The position numbers and the translations under genes were made by a program. Positions 22,080 through 33,713 of a stretch of DNA of 64,000 bases are shown here, piece after piece; position 1 is the stretch's first letter, and each line of letters begins with the position of its first letter. The stretch is from Salvia splendens (taxonomy: Eukaryota; Streptophyta; Magnoliopsida; Lamiales; Lamiaceae): positions 22,932,209 to 22,996,208 of the forward strand of contig NC_056033.1 of the NCBI RefSeq assembly GCF_004379255.2, given 5' to 3'. Under the pieces are notes generated by a model that had not been told where the DNA came from, did no database searches, and saw nothing but the letters and a program-made list of their open reading frames with translations.

Positions 22080-25000
22080 CATCATACTTTCTACGAAGGT
22101 ATGAACGCTGTAACCAAGGAACTGGCAAATTCATCGTCAGGAGGAAGCTTCACGCAATTACGGGTCAGCGAAGCGAAGAGAGTCATAAGGAAGCTACTGA
22201 ATGCAAAGAAAGAGTATGACCATTCAAGGGAAGGATACAACCGAGAGCAGGCTGCTGTTGCCTCGTCTACTGATCAGGAAAATAAGCTGGAGCAGAAAAA
22301 GGATTTGAAAATGGATGAGCTGAAGAAGTCACTTCTGAGTGCGATCGAGAAGAGCACTCCACCACCTCCCCCAGCTGGGAATTACAAGGGTGCAGAGCAG
22401 GGAAATCAAGGACCGAACTATGATCTGCCTAATGACTTCGGGAATATGGAGCAAGTTAATGCTGCGGGGTACTTCAATTCTAGTGGGCATTGGATTCAAG
22501 GTAGACAACGGGATGCACCATGGAGGGATCATCCAAACTTCCGATGGGGTGACGGAAGCCAAAATCAGAACCAAGGTCAGAACCAGTATAACCCCCATCC
22601 GAACCAAAACCCTAACCGTGGACCAGCAAACCCAGACTACCATCCCAACAGGCCAGGAAGAAACCAACAATCCCAAAACCAAAACCCACAAAACCAGAAC
22701 CCGAACCATGTCTATGTGCCGCCCCACCAGAGAAACTTCTAAAATTTCCAAAATCAGCCGAACCCAGGACCCCAACACCATCAGAACCAAAATCAATTCC
22801 AGGGCCAGCACCAGAATCAATATCCTCAAGATCAGTACACCCCTCCTGCCCAGTATAACCAATACCCGCCTAATCAAGGCCAGCAAAACTCCCAGAACTA
22901 TCAACACCAAGGGCCGAGTCATTTCCAAAATTCGAACAGGCCAAGGAGATCCGTTGAGGACATGATGGGTGAATTGCTAGCGTCACAACAGAGCATCAAA
23001 GGAGAATTGCAATCCCATAATGAGGTCGTGCAGGGGATGCAAAATGCCCAGAAGGAACATAAGGCGAACATGGATATGATGAATAGGCAGTTAGCTCAAC
23101 TGGCCAGTTCTGTGGGTGATTTGAAGGGAAATGCGGGGAAACTCCCATCTACAGTCCAAATGCCCGAAAAGGCAAATGTGAGTAAGGTTACGTTGAGGTC
23201 AGGAACTACTTATGATGCGCCTCAACCGAAACGACCTAGTGGAGGATCCAATGGAACGAAGATAGGAGGTGATACCATTTCAGCGGAAGAATTAGGGAGA
23301 CCTATGCCTCGGATGCAGGATCCATTCTTCTTGGATGATACACCAAGTGTAAGAGGTGAACCCGACACCCTACTGACCAGGAAGGAACCTCCTCAAGAGG
23401 AAGAGCCCAGAATGGAGGCCCAGACCCAGGAACTACCCAAGAAAGACTCCAAGAAGGTTGCTGAGGGACCAGTAGAGGAGAAAAAAGGGGAGAAACCATT
23501 CCCATTCTGATTTGTTACAATGAGGAAGAAAGAGAACCCGGTTGACTACTTGTCGATTTTTGGGAAGTTGGATGCCACCATACCATTCCTCCAAGCCGTG
23601 AAGCTACCCCCTCTCGGGAAATTCATAAAGGACTTCATAGCCGGGAGAGCCCAGAAGGATGGCAAGATTATGGTGGAAGGGATAACATCAGCAATAGTGC
23701 AAGAGAAGTTACCACCCAAGAGAGCCGACCCAGGTATGTTCACCCTACCCATAACTGTAGGAGATGTGAAGGTCGAACATGCAATGTGTGATTTGGGGGC
23801 ATATATAAATGTCATGCCATTGTCTATCTATAACCGGTTGAAAGGAGTGAGGCTGTCAAATACTAGGGTGTTGATCCAACTGGCTGATAGGTCATGCATA
23901 AGTCCCGAGGGAGTTTTAGAAAATGTGTTAGTAAGAGTGCATGATTTTACATACCCTGCTGATTTTTATGAGATCAAAATGAGTGAGCATGAAGCGAGGG
24001 AGTCTAGTGGAGTCTTGTTAGGAAGACCTTTTCTGAGAACGGCCAAGACAATAGTGGATATGGCTGAGGGGACTATTTGCATTGATTTTCATGGGGAGAA
24101 GTTTACCTTCGATATAAATGATGCCATGAAGAAACCCATCGATTCTGAAAATCTATGCTATGTTGATGTGATTGACCCCCTAGTCCAAGATTTTCTTGAG
24201 ACCGAACTATTGCAGAAGAAACTCCAGGCTTTAGATGTCTATGAACAGGCTGACATAGAAGCTGCTGCATGGTGTGATCTGATCAGTAGCCAAGGGTTGA
24301 CTGATGAAGAAATAGAAGTAGCGATCAAGGAATTCTGTCAGAAATCGGAGTTCATTGGAGCCGCAGGGGCTCAGCTACCAGTCAGTATAGAAGAACCATC
24401 AGAAGGAGATTTAGAAAAGGAAGGAGAGACTGAGAAAAACCCCTTACCCGAAGACACACTTCCACCCCAAGTTGAGCTGAAGAAATTACCCTCGAATTTG
24501 AAGTATGCCTTCCTCGGAGGTGAGGACTCATATCCAGTGATCATCAGTAGCAGTCTTACAAGGGAACGGGAGGCTAGGCTGCTGACTGTGCTGAGTAAGA
24601 ACAAGAAGGCGATTGGATGGAGTCTTACAGATTTAGTGGGGATAAGCCCCGACGTCTGCATGCACCATATTAGGCTGGAAGAAGGAGCGAAAGCACATAG
24701 AGATGCTCAAAGGAAGGTAAACCCGAACATGCGAGAGGAAATATTGAAGGAAATCTTGAAGTTGTTGTCGCTAAGAATTATCTATTCAGTGCCGGACAGT
24801 GAGTGGGTCAGTCCGATCCACATGGTTTCAAAGAAGTCGGGAATCCAAGTCGTCCAAAATGAGAGGAATGAGCTGATTCCAACGAGGCTAGTCACGGGTT
24901 GGCGAATGTGCATCGACTACCAAAAGCTAAACATTGCATTGAGGAAAAACCATTTTCCTTTGCCTTTCATCGACCAGATGTTGGAGAGGCTAGCCGGTAA

Positions 25001-27464
25001 GAAGTATTTTTGCTTTTTGGATGGATACAACGGATATTTCCAAATTTACGTGGATCCTGAGGACCAGGACAAGACGACCTTCACATGCCCATTCGGAACC
25101 TATGCATATAGACGCATGCCTTTCGGCCTATGCAACACTCCAGGTACGTTTCAACGATGTATGATGAGCATATTCTCCGATCTGATTGAAGATTGTATAG
25201 AGATATTTATGGATGATTTTACGGTCTATGGCGATTCTTTTGACGCATGCCTTCTTCACTTGGACATAGTTCTAGAAAGGTGTCAAGCCAAGAGCTTGGT
25301 TTTAAACTTTGAGAAGTGTCATTTTATGGTCACCGAGGGTATTGTTTTAGGACACGTGGTTTCAGAGAGAGGCATTCAGGTGGATCAAGCTAAGGTGGAT
25401 GTTATATCAAAATTGTCATTCCCTACTGATCAGAAGGGAATAAGAGGTTTTCTGGGGCACGCCGGATTTTATCGAAGATTTATTAAGGATTTCTCCAAAA
25501 TCGCCCAACCCCTTACCAGGCTACTTCAAAATGACGTGGAGTTCGTTTTTGATGAGCAATGCAAGGCTGCTTTCAATCTTCTCAAGGAAAAGCTGATATC
25601 CGCACCTATCATAAGGGCTCCTGACTGGAACCATCGTTTCGAAGTAATGTGCGACGCCAGCGATTTTGCGGTAGGAGCCGTGCTGGGTCAGAAGATCGAT
25701 GGGAAGAGGTATGTAATTTTTTATGCATCCAAGACTCTGAATCAAGCCCAGCGGAATTACGATACCACTGAAAAAGAGATGCTGGCAGTGGTGTATTCTT
25801 TCGAGAAGTTCCGGCCATATTTGCTGGGATCCAAAGTCATAGTATATACTGACCATGCAGCGATTAAGTATCTGATTGCCAAGAAGGAATCCAAACCACG
25901 CTTGATCCGATGGGTACTCTTGTTACAAGAATTTGATTGGGAGGTGGAAGATAAGAGAGGAGTCGACAACAAGGTGGCAGACCATTCGAGCAGAATAATG
26001 CAAGATGGAAACGGTGACGAAGTGCATGATAAATTTCCAGAGGAACATTTGTGTGAGGTGATTTTTGCGCCCAGAAAAATTGATTGGGAAGAAGTGTTCA
26101 AACTTACTGGTCAGAATGATACAGCAAAAGGGAAAGAGAAGGTAGGGCAAGAGCCATGGTATGCGGACCTGGCCAACTACCTAGTAACTGGAGAGCTTCC
26201 AGAAGTACCGAGTGTTACCAAAGACAAAAGAATGAAGATCAAGAGTGAAGCAAAATACTACTTTTGGGATGACCCCTATCTGTGGAGAGTAGGGTCCGAT
26301 CAAGTGATAAGGAGGTGCATTCTTGACTGGGAGCAGCGGGATGTTTGAACCCACTGCCATTCGTTAGCATGTGGAGGGCACTTCGGGTCCAAGAAGACGG
26401 CAAGGAAGATTCTGGATAGCGGCTTTTACTGGTCAACTCTCAACAAAGATGCGTACGAGTTCTGCAGGAGCTGTGAGCGTTGCCAACTGACCGTTGGAAT
26501 ATCTGCCCGGGATGAAATGCCGCAGGTACCCATAATAGTTTGTGAGCTATTCGACATATGGGGAATGGACTTCATGGGTGCGTTTCCTTCATCCTATGGG
26601 AATCTGTATATCCTAGTTGCTGTAGACTACGTCTCCAAATGAGTAGAAGCCAAGGCCACAAGCACGTGTGAAGCCAAGGAGGTGGCCAAGTTCTTAAAGA
26701 GTCATATCTTCAGCCGATTCGGTGTGCCCAGGGCGATCATATCCGATCAAGGTACGCACTTCTGTAACCATACAATTGAATCCTTGATGAAAAAGTACGG
26801 TGTGCACCATAGACTATCCAGCCCTTACCATCCGCAAGCAAATGGTCAAGCGGAGATTTCTAACCGCGAGATAAAGAAAATTTTGGAGAAGATTGTGAAC
26901 ACTTCTAGGAAGGATTGGAGTGTAAGGTTAGAGGATGCTCTCTGGGCGTATCAAACAGCCTACAAAACCCCCATAGGCATGTCCCCTTACCGGATTGTTT
27001 TTGGGAAGATGTGCCACTTACCGGTTGGGATCGAGCATCGAGCATACTGGGCATTACAGAAATTGAATATGGATGCTACAGCCTGTGAAGAGGAAAGGAA
27101 GCTGCAACTGCAGGAGCTTGAGGAACTTGGATTGGAGTCATTCGACTCAGCCATGTGGTACAAAGAGCGAACTAAATTGTGGCATGATCGAAATCTGAGA
27201 ACTAAGGAGCTCCATGATGGCCAGAAAGTACTACTCTTCCAGTCAAGATTGAAGCTTATGCCAGGGAAACTCAAGTCCAAATGGACAGGACCTTACATCA
27301 TAACTGCACTCCGATCTAATGGGGCAGTGGAAATTTCAGGGAGTTTTTCTAACTCTGAACCTTTCATAGTAAATGGACATAGGTTGAAAATATTCAGGGA
27401 TAATAGCGAGGTGGGTGTAGTGGATGAAATTCCACTACAACCACTTACATCGGTTTCATACTGA
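22080..27464 (+). pseudogene. Element C gag-protease-RT-RNase H-integrase, one frame with four stop codons
   Basis: From HHTFYEGM to the stop at 27462-27464 everything is in one frame, interrupted by TAA 22740 (Gln codon in B), TGA 23508 (Arg), TGA 26346 (Leu) and TGA 26640 (Trp). Domains in order: gag C-part with Gln/Asn-rich stretch to about 22950, protease (MCDLGAY near 23790, the usual Ser after Ala changed to Tyr), RT with FLDGYNGYF, YAYRRMPFGLC and FMDDF (24890-25230), RNase H (CDASD, EKEML, YTDH), integrase with HHCC and DD35E. The single frame shows that this family makes gag-pol as one polyprotein. It is the best guide for judging what A and B lost. Confidence 0.93.
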
Positions 27465-28029
27465 TCAGTAAGATAGGAATTTGGAATTCCACGTGGCTAG
27501 TTCCTTTAAAGAATAATCTTTGCATATACTGGCCAAAAATATTTTCAGGCCTTAAATTAAAATTGAGGCGCGAATGGACCAAGAGATTACCTATTTTGTG
27601 CTACTTCAATTTTTATCTAAATGCCCATTTGAATTATTTCCTTAATTAAGTATAGAGGGGAATTATGCGAAGGACGAAACTTTAATTGAGGCTTATGCAG
27701 CTTTTGCAGGGTGGCAGCGGCTGGAATGGCGTGGAGCAGAGAGAGGAGACACGCTAGCCAATCAGGGGCCAGCATTCCTAACCGCCTTTCATCCTAAGCG
27801 TTGCGACCAGCAACCGTTGATAGCCGGTTGAAACCACCTGCAACAGCCCCCTCTCATCCAAATTAAACCAACCGTCCCAACCCTTCTCCCTCACAAACCC
27901 TGATTTTCAAATTCCCTTTCAAGAGATACTCTCCCATACTCTCTCAGAAAGCGTAAATCACAAACCATCATTTCCATTCTCTTCCAGAAATCAAAACCCA
28001 AATCCCCTCTAACAATCACCACTGGAACC
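27465..28029 (+). other. Element C spacer between pol and ORF3
   Basis: Non-coding, about 565 bases, equivalent to 14099-14713 in B. GC-richer blocks at 27700-27850 match the region just ahead of ORF3 in B and D. Confidence 0.6.
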
Positions 28030-28769
28030 ATGGGAAAGAAAAGAGTCGTGAGAAAAGCCGACAACCCTTCAACCCGCCGAGGAGAAAATCCCAACCCACA
28101 ACCACCGCGGGAAGAACCACCGCCAAACCCGCAACCGTCAGAACCAAACCAGCAAGCCCCACCGATGATATCTCTAGACGCAATGGCGGAGTTTCTCCAA
28201 TTGCAAGATCCGAACAGAAACTGGGCAGCGGAGTTAGCGTATTTTAGCCACGGCAGGAGGAAGAGTTGCATTGTTGGAAAGAACGGTTACTGAGATGGCA
28301 GAGGAGAACAGACAGATGAGGGCAGAAATGATCCGTTTGGCGTCCGCAATGGAACGGAAATTGAAGGAGTCTGCGGGACAGAGTATGCTGACTCAGAGGC
28401 AAGCTGCTATGGAGACGATAATGACTGATTTAGGAGAAGAGAACCAGCGATTGATAACGGAGATGGGCAGAATGGCATCCGTGATAGATGAGTTATTGGA
28501 GGAAGTGACCAACCAGAGGAAAGAACAAGCTACATGAGCCAGGGGCCGTGAAGCCCAGCATGACGCACCGAGTAACCGTGGAGGCCAGGATGATGGACCG
28601 CAAGAGCCAGAGACAGAGGAAGCCGAGGTGCCGGCAGAGGCCGAGGAGCCGGCGAAGGATGATGCGGACCGAGCTGAGACGGAGAAGGATCAGTCGAAGG
28701 ACAACCTGCACCACCTGCACCGCGAAGGAGCAGACGACACCGATAAGACCACCCCCCACGACCAGTTAG
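28030..28769 (+). pseudogene. Element C ORF3, internally deleted
   Basis: Starts MGKKRVVRK with the proline-rich N-terminus and MISLDAMAEFL, then near 28250 passes to the C-terminal coiled coil (LLERTVTEMAEENRQM to VIDELLEEVTNQRK, about 28271-28530). The acidic middle and the folded Athila ORF-1-like domain, over 2 kb in B, are gone. The joint shifts the frame and a TGA follows at about 28535. The Glu-rich tail continues in another frame to 28769. If expressed, only a short N-terminal peptide would result. Confidence 0.8.
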
Positions 28770-28874
28770 TTTTCTTTTTAATTTTTCAGTTTTTTTAGCT
28801 TTCCGTATTGTTTTTGTGTCTTGGTTTTTGTTTAGGTGGTATAATTTGTGTTTGTTCGCAAACCCCCATTCATA

Positions 28875-28903
28875 ACACTTGGCCTATTTAATAGTCTAAG
28901 TGT
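28875..28903 (+). other. CTAAGTG stem-loop 1, element C
   Basis: Arms acacttggccta and tagtctaagtgt pair with one mismatch or wobble inside. Equivalent to the first loops of B and E. Confidence 0.65.
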
Positions 28904-28977
28904 GAGAAGTATATGGTTTGTTTCTTTAGAGCATGATTTCTGTGTTCTCTTGTTTTTGTTTTTCGTACGCATGTTGA

Positions 28978-29012
28978 CTCACACTTAGTCCATTGTATGG
29001 CCTAAGTGTGAG
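28978..29012 (+). other. CTAAGTG stem-loop 2, element C
   Basis: Arms ctcacacttag (28978-28988) and ctaagtgtgag (29002-29012), 11 perfect pairs, extended inside by CCAT/ATGG. B has CCGT/ACGG there. Confidence 0.75.
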
Positions 29013-29103
29013 GAGTTTTTATTCGTGTTTGTGTTCGTTGGTTTTTGTTTAGGTGTTTAGTTTGTTGTTTCTAGTTGCTATTTTGTTGTCTGTGTGCCCG
29101 CCT

Positions 29104-29186
29104 TACTGGCCATTACCTTTTCCACTTCACAGCGTTATCTGAGGGCAGACACTTGTGAAGTAGGAGGGGGGATGCAATGGCCAGTA
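29104..29186 (+). other. Tiered stem-loop with G-rich tract, element C
   Basis: Outer arms tactggccatt (29104-29114) and aatggccagta (29176-29186), 11 pairs; middle arms 29122-29131 and 29154-29163, 9 of 10 pairs; G tract GGAGGGGGGATG at 29163-29174. The outer stem has C-G where B has T-A, a compensatory change. Confidence 0.75.
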
Positions 29187-30408
29187 GGATGTATGTATAT
29201 ATGTGTAGTCTTTGTGTTTGTGTTTTTGTTTTGTTAGGTCCAGTTTTTTATGTTGTGTGTTGATTGGGCTTAAAACTAAACCGTGTTGAGCTGACGGTGA
29301 GGGGAATTGAGGGAGATAGGACATGCTGGAAAACCGAAACCATCCCTATTAGTACCTCCTAGTCAGGATAGATGATGTGAGTATGAGAGAAAAGCCCATA
29401 CTTAGAGCCGAACACGTAAGCCCTCTAAAATGTGAGTTATAAGCCTTAAAGTGGAACCACCTTCCACATATATTGAAAAGAAAGAGAGACTGCCACAATT
29501 TGCCTAGGGTGAAGTGACCATGGGTAGCAAATACTGAAGGCAGTAGGAAACCCCCCCTAAAAAAAACAAAAAAAAAAAACCCCACCTTTAGAACATTTTT
29601 TTCTTAACCTTTTATACCCAGATAAACACCCCTAGCCCCTGGGACTGTGTGAAGGGCAATGAAACAAACGGAGCTTACTGGCCAGGAAGAGGTGCAAAAA
29701 AGCAGAGACCAGCTGGACTAGAAAGTTAGAAGAAAATCGACCAGGGAGTCATCCCCAGTCCAAGAAAAAAAAAAAAAGAAGAAGAAGGAATAAGAGTGGC
29801 GAAGCCACAAAAAAAAAGGAGAAAATGAAGAAAATGGACAGAAAGATTTGACCACACAAAAATGAATGAAGGAATAAGGGTGGCGAAGCCACAAAGATGC
29901 TACTGACCAGTTGGAGACCAAAGCTAGAAGCGCCAACTAAGAAAAGCAACTGATCAGAAGCCTGATACACACAGTCCCCCCCGCATCAATAAAATAGAAA
30001 TTTTTAACCTTAGAGCCTTAGGAACATCCACCCAAAACATTACAAGCCAAAAGCCCCGTTACAAGCCTATAAGTCCTTCAGTAGCTACTCGTGAGATCTA
30101 AGTCCGAAGCAACTATGGTTAAGCATAATGAGAGAATGCAGTCCTAACATTCCTGGTGAGGTATGAGTGGCTGTAGTTTTGTTTGAGGAAGCATATTCAA
30201 ATCCAGAAGTCGAATCGACATGATCATCAAGCATAATAGATTCATTTTTACAAGAGCAAGCTTTCAAAAACAGTAGTCATGTCAGAAACCAAAAGCGAAG
30301 CTCACAAAGTGATGAAGCAAAAAACATGAATGATAAGCTATATCATCATCTTCACTCTTTGTGTCCACTTCATCTTCATTGAACTCATAAACATTAGAAT
30401 TAATATTT

Positions 30409-31896
30409 GATAAGTCGTATTCTAGGCCTTTGTTACGGGTCAGTATGATGTGCAAAATTGATTATATCTGCAAAACAGTTGCTCAAAGTGTGCAGGTTAA
30501 GTGTTCTAGCCAGTAGGGAAGTTTCGGAATGTTCAGGTAAAAAAGGGCGCCAGCATGATCTCATACTGATCAGTATTCGTGCTGAAACGGCTTGAGATGG
30601 AGAAGACGGATAGCTGGGACGGATTACCCACAATTAAGGGCAAAGAAGTCAACTTGCAATGAGGACTTACCCTAAAATCAAGGGTAAGCCTCCCTATAAA
30701 AGGAAGCCAAGAAGGAGAGAGAAAAAAAAATCCACATTCACTCATTCACCACCATCTTTAGGTAGAGAGTTCTCTCGGTAATACCAGTCTTTCAGCCGTG
30801 TCCCGCTTCTTGCCTCGCCGCAGCCATGATCACCTGACGCCCAGATGATCCCAGAGTTCCAGTCATCGTCCGTTCCAGCCAGCAAGACCGTAGCTTAGAG
30901 ATTCCATCACCCTGAGTGGCAAAAAAACACTTTCATTTGCCTTCGCAGTTTAATTTTCCTTGCTTCCCTTACGTTGGATCTTTGTTGCTTTTGGATATTT
31001 TCTGCTTTTGAAGTACTTGTTGAAGGTCCGAACGTGTTTATGCTATGAAGTTGATTTTCGTTTCGTTTATTGTGTTGTTTTCTTTTCCTTCCTTGCCTAG
31101 TTAGCTTAGATATAAAGTTTCTTGGTGTTTTAAGTGCTGAATCTCTCATTTCTGTTTTACGTAGCAAGTTTCTCTAGGATAGTATAAGCTGGTACTGTTT
31201 GATTGGGAATTGGATCGTTGCATGCAAAGCTTAGTTTTAATTTCCGAATCGTTCTTCCATGTTGACCAGTATGCAGAAGTCCAGTTCCAGTGTTTGATTT
31301 CAGATTTGATTTCGTAGTTTTAGATCTGTGTTCGTGAGTTGATAATCTGTGTTTTCCGTGTTGAATCTGGAATTGTTATCTGAATTTTGGATGTGTTTGT
31401 TGAAGAAGATGGTGTCTATTTCAATTGGAGGGGACCACTTACTTTTTAGATGCTTTTTGCTTTTATCCTTCACTTTTAGTTAAGCCCTGTCAGCCTAGTC
31501 ACCAAACTTCCACTACCCTCTGAATATTCCGTTTAGCCCAAAATAGAAACCCGTACCTTCTAAATATTTTCTGTTACAAAAATTTCTCCCCATTTCACGT
31601 ACACAGTTACATTCCAGATGTCTTCATTACCGTCTGACCAGTAAAACACCACCTTTAAGTTCTTGCCTAGGTAGAGACTCAACCCAAGCGTGGTAGCTAA
31701 CCAACCTTTCCAAATATCACTGCGGTAGTTTATCGCACCATCTCTGTAGGATTCGACCCTTATCACCACTATACTGATCAGTAGGAGTGGGTTGAGGAAT
31801 CTTTGAAACCAGGGTCTAGGCTTAGTTAGGATCTCTATCCTGACCAGTAGGATATATCTTTGCTTGAACGACACCTACGCACCCCTGGTCCTTTCA
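30409..31896 (+). repeat. Element C 3' LTR (1,488 bp)
   Basis: TGATAAGTC to CTTTCA, the reverse orientation of the A/B LTRs. The last 25 bases differ from A/B but the CTTTCA end agrees with D. The flank to the right is atatt; the left partner flank is lost in the assembly gap. Confidence 0.93.
30694..30703 (+). promoter_or_regulatory. Element C 3' LTR TATA box
   Basis: CTATAAAAGG within the conserved GCCTCCCTATAAAAGGAAGC block. Transcription from here would read out into 31897 onward. Confidence 0.6.
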
Positions 31897-32186
31897 ATAT
31901 TCAATAGTTTTTTTTATCGTACTGGAGGGCCAGAACAGCTGACATAAATAACAAAAAAAAACACAACTTAATCATCAAACCTCTACATTCTTTGAAACAT
32001 TTCTACGAACACATCAAAGGCACAATTCCAAGCAACCATCTCTTACCTCAGATTGCCTTCCTCTTCTACTATGTCTCTTCATGCTCTGATCACAATTGAA
32101 TGCCTATGAACTAATTGAATAGAATCGGAAAACAAATTAATCGACGTGCCTTCGTTCGACGAATTGCTTGTTTCAGCCATTTTTTA

Positions 32187-32470
32187 ATCTGTGTCAGATT
32201 TGAATTCACTGCTGCAGTTGTTGAACTCTCGGCTGTAGTTGTCGAACTCAGGAAACTCGATTTGGAGATTTGAAGATGGAGATGAATTCGCTGTTGTAGT
32301 TGTCAAACTCGGCGACTGAAGTTTTCGAACTCGTCGACTCAATTTGGAGATTTGAAGATGGAGATGAATTCGCTGCTGTAGTTGTTGAACTTAGCGACTG
32401 TTGTTATCAAATTCGGCAACTCGATTTGGAGATTTGAAGATGAGATGAATCAACTATCGATTTGGAGATT
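32187..32470. repeat. 82-bp tandem repeat, about 3.5 units
   Basis: The phrase tttggagatttgaagatg recurs at 32261, 32343 and 32425, spacing 82. A partial unit precedes the first. Units diverge by several substitutions, for example ctgttgtagttg versus ctgctgtagttg. Confidence 0.85.
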
Positions 32471-32710
32471 CTGGAGAGAATAAGAGGCGTGAATGTGAAT
32501 TAGAGTAAATTGTTTGGACGTGTTTAACCCTAAAATTTTTACCCCCAATGCAAAATGACGTAAATACCCCCGTGTTGAAGTAATTTGGGTACATAATGAA
32601 CTGTGAAAATTAACACTACATCATTTCATCTAATCCATCAAATTTAAGATTTAAGGGCCCAAATTTGGTCTCTAGTTCGGTCTTTAAGACTGGATTTATG
32701 AATAATGAGA

Positions 32711-32712
<2 letters not shown>

Positions 32713-32742
<30 letters not shown>
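32713..32742. repeat. (TA)n microsatellite
   Basis: About 15 uninterrupted TA units. Confidence 0.95.
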
Positions 32743-32744
<2 letters not shown>

Positions 32745-33393
32745 TTTCTGCCCATATTCTAACAACTTTTTCTCTTCAAGTTACAACTTTCCTTGCCCGT
32801 TTATTATTTTTTTATTTTTTTATTTTTTATTTTTTCTAACTTTTTCATAACTTCCCTTGTTTCTCAATCTATCTTCTACCCCTACCATCGAGCTACTCCA
32901 TCCCTGCCCCCTTGTTCACATGACATGAAGACTAAAGGTTCCAATAAATGGATACAGTTTAGTACAGGCCCAAAAGAGTTCACTAAGGGGTGCCTTTGCA
33001 ATGAGGCAGGTTCAGCAGGTTCGAAAGAATTAAGCTCAAAATGGTTATCCCTATTGCCTTTAGTCCTTACTATCTGTATCACTTTTCTCTTGGCATCAAT
33101 GGCAGCCACTCTATTTTTTATGTGTTTAGTAGAAAGTGTCCTACTCTAGGCTTATAACTCACCTTTTAAAGAGGGCTTCACAGTAAGCTTAAATTTAGGC
33201 ATTTTCTATCGTCCTCAATTCTTCCAACTGACTTAGATTTATTAAGGAAAAAGGATTTCACAAATTGGCATGTATTTTCTCTTCAATTACTCTCCCTAAG
33301 GGGCTTTTGCTATTTATTATACCAGTTATGCATAAACACAGAACCTAAAAAAAACTTCTACTGACTCTTAGACCTAACAGAGTATGTACATGA

Positions 33394-33485
33394 CACTAAC
33401 TGCACAAACTGCTTGCCCCCCCTCCCACTTCATTTATGCTTGTCCCCAAGCAATCCTTATGAAGTGGAAAACAGGGCAGTTAGTG
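33394..33485 (-). other. Tiered stem-loop with G-rich tract, element E
   Basis: Outer arms cactaactgc (33394-33403) and gcagttagtg (33476-33485), 10 pairs with no sequence similarity to the B and C outer arms; middle arms ccacttcat (33425-33433) and atgaagtgg (33459-33467), 9 pairs; apical arms tgcttg/caagca (33437-33442/33447-33452) around a 4-base loop (GGGA on the minus strand). The G tract lies between outer and middle stems as in B and C. Confidence 0.78.
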
Positions 33486-33523
33486 GCAACACAAACCAGA
33501 AAAGCAAAAACAACAAACTCAAA

Positions 33524-33564
33524 CTTCTCACACTTAGACCAAGCATTGGGCTAAGTGTAAGAAG
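33524..33564 (-). other. CTAAGTG stem-loop, element E (copy 1)
   Basis: Arms 33524-33537 and 33551-33564 pair at 13 of 14 positions, extended inside by CCAA/TTGG. Confidence 0.75.
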
Positions 33565-33604
33565 GTAAAACACTACAAGATATATACAAAACAGTCCTCC
33601 TCAT

Positions 33605-33628
33605 ACTTAGGCCAAGCCATGGGCTAAG
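33605..33628 (-). other. CTAAGTG stem-loop, element E (copy 2)
   Basis: Weaker repeat of the same hairpin: acttag ... ctaagt arms with inner gcc/ggg pairs. Third member of a tandem series within 190 bases. Confidence 0.55.
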
Positions 33629-33686
33629 TGGGAAGAGAGACTCAAGAACACAAAAAGCAAAACATGCCAGGCATATAAACTTCTCA

Positions 33687-33713
33687 CACTTAGGCCAAGC
33701 CATGGCCTAAGTG
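33687..33713 (-). other. CTAAGTG stem-loop, element E (copy 3)
   Basis: Arms cacttaggcca (33687-33697) and tggcctaagtg (33703-33713) pair perfectly over 11 bp around a 5-base loop. Confidence 0.78.

Larger units (their letters stand above)
28773..30408 (+). other. Element C 3' non-coding region
   Basis: Equivalent of 9458-11107 in B. In order: two CTAAGTG stem-loops (28875-28903, 28978-29012), the tiered hairpin with G tract (29104-29186), the block shared with B (about 29280-29370), two GTGGCGAAGCCAC mini-hairpins (29796-29808, 29880-29892) with poly-A runs, and an AT-rich stretch before the LTR (30330-30408) which does not match B and has no clear polypurine tract. Confidence 0.8.
22080..31896 (+). 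mobile_element. Element C, 3' fragment: gag remainder, pol, short ORF3, 3' region, 3' LTR
   Basis: Continues the plus-strand copy begun at 6906. Contains a full-length pol without the A/B deletion, an ORF3 reduced to its two ends, about 1.6 kb of structured 3' non-coding sequence and a complete 3' LTR. C is older than B, since B sits inside it. Confidence 0.94.
31897..33119. other. Unassigned AT-rich region between C and E
   Basis: No credible gene and no match to the retroelements in the window. It holds an 82-bp tandem repeat (32187-32470), a TA microsatellite (about 32713-32742) and pyrimidine-rich stretches (32765-32850). It could be older non-LTR or DNA-transposon debris or the lost 3' end of E. 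I could not find terminal inverted repeats. Confidence 0.5.

Noticed and set aside
32665..32850. Small membrane protein gene downstream of the TA repeat
   Set aside because: Made of the microsatellite and T-rich DNA; no start context or similarity.
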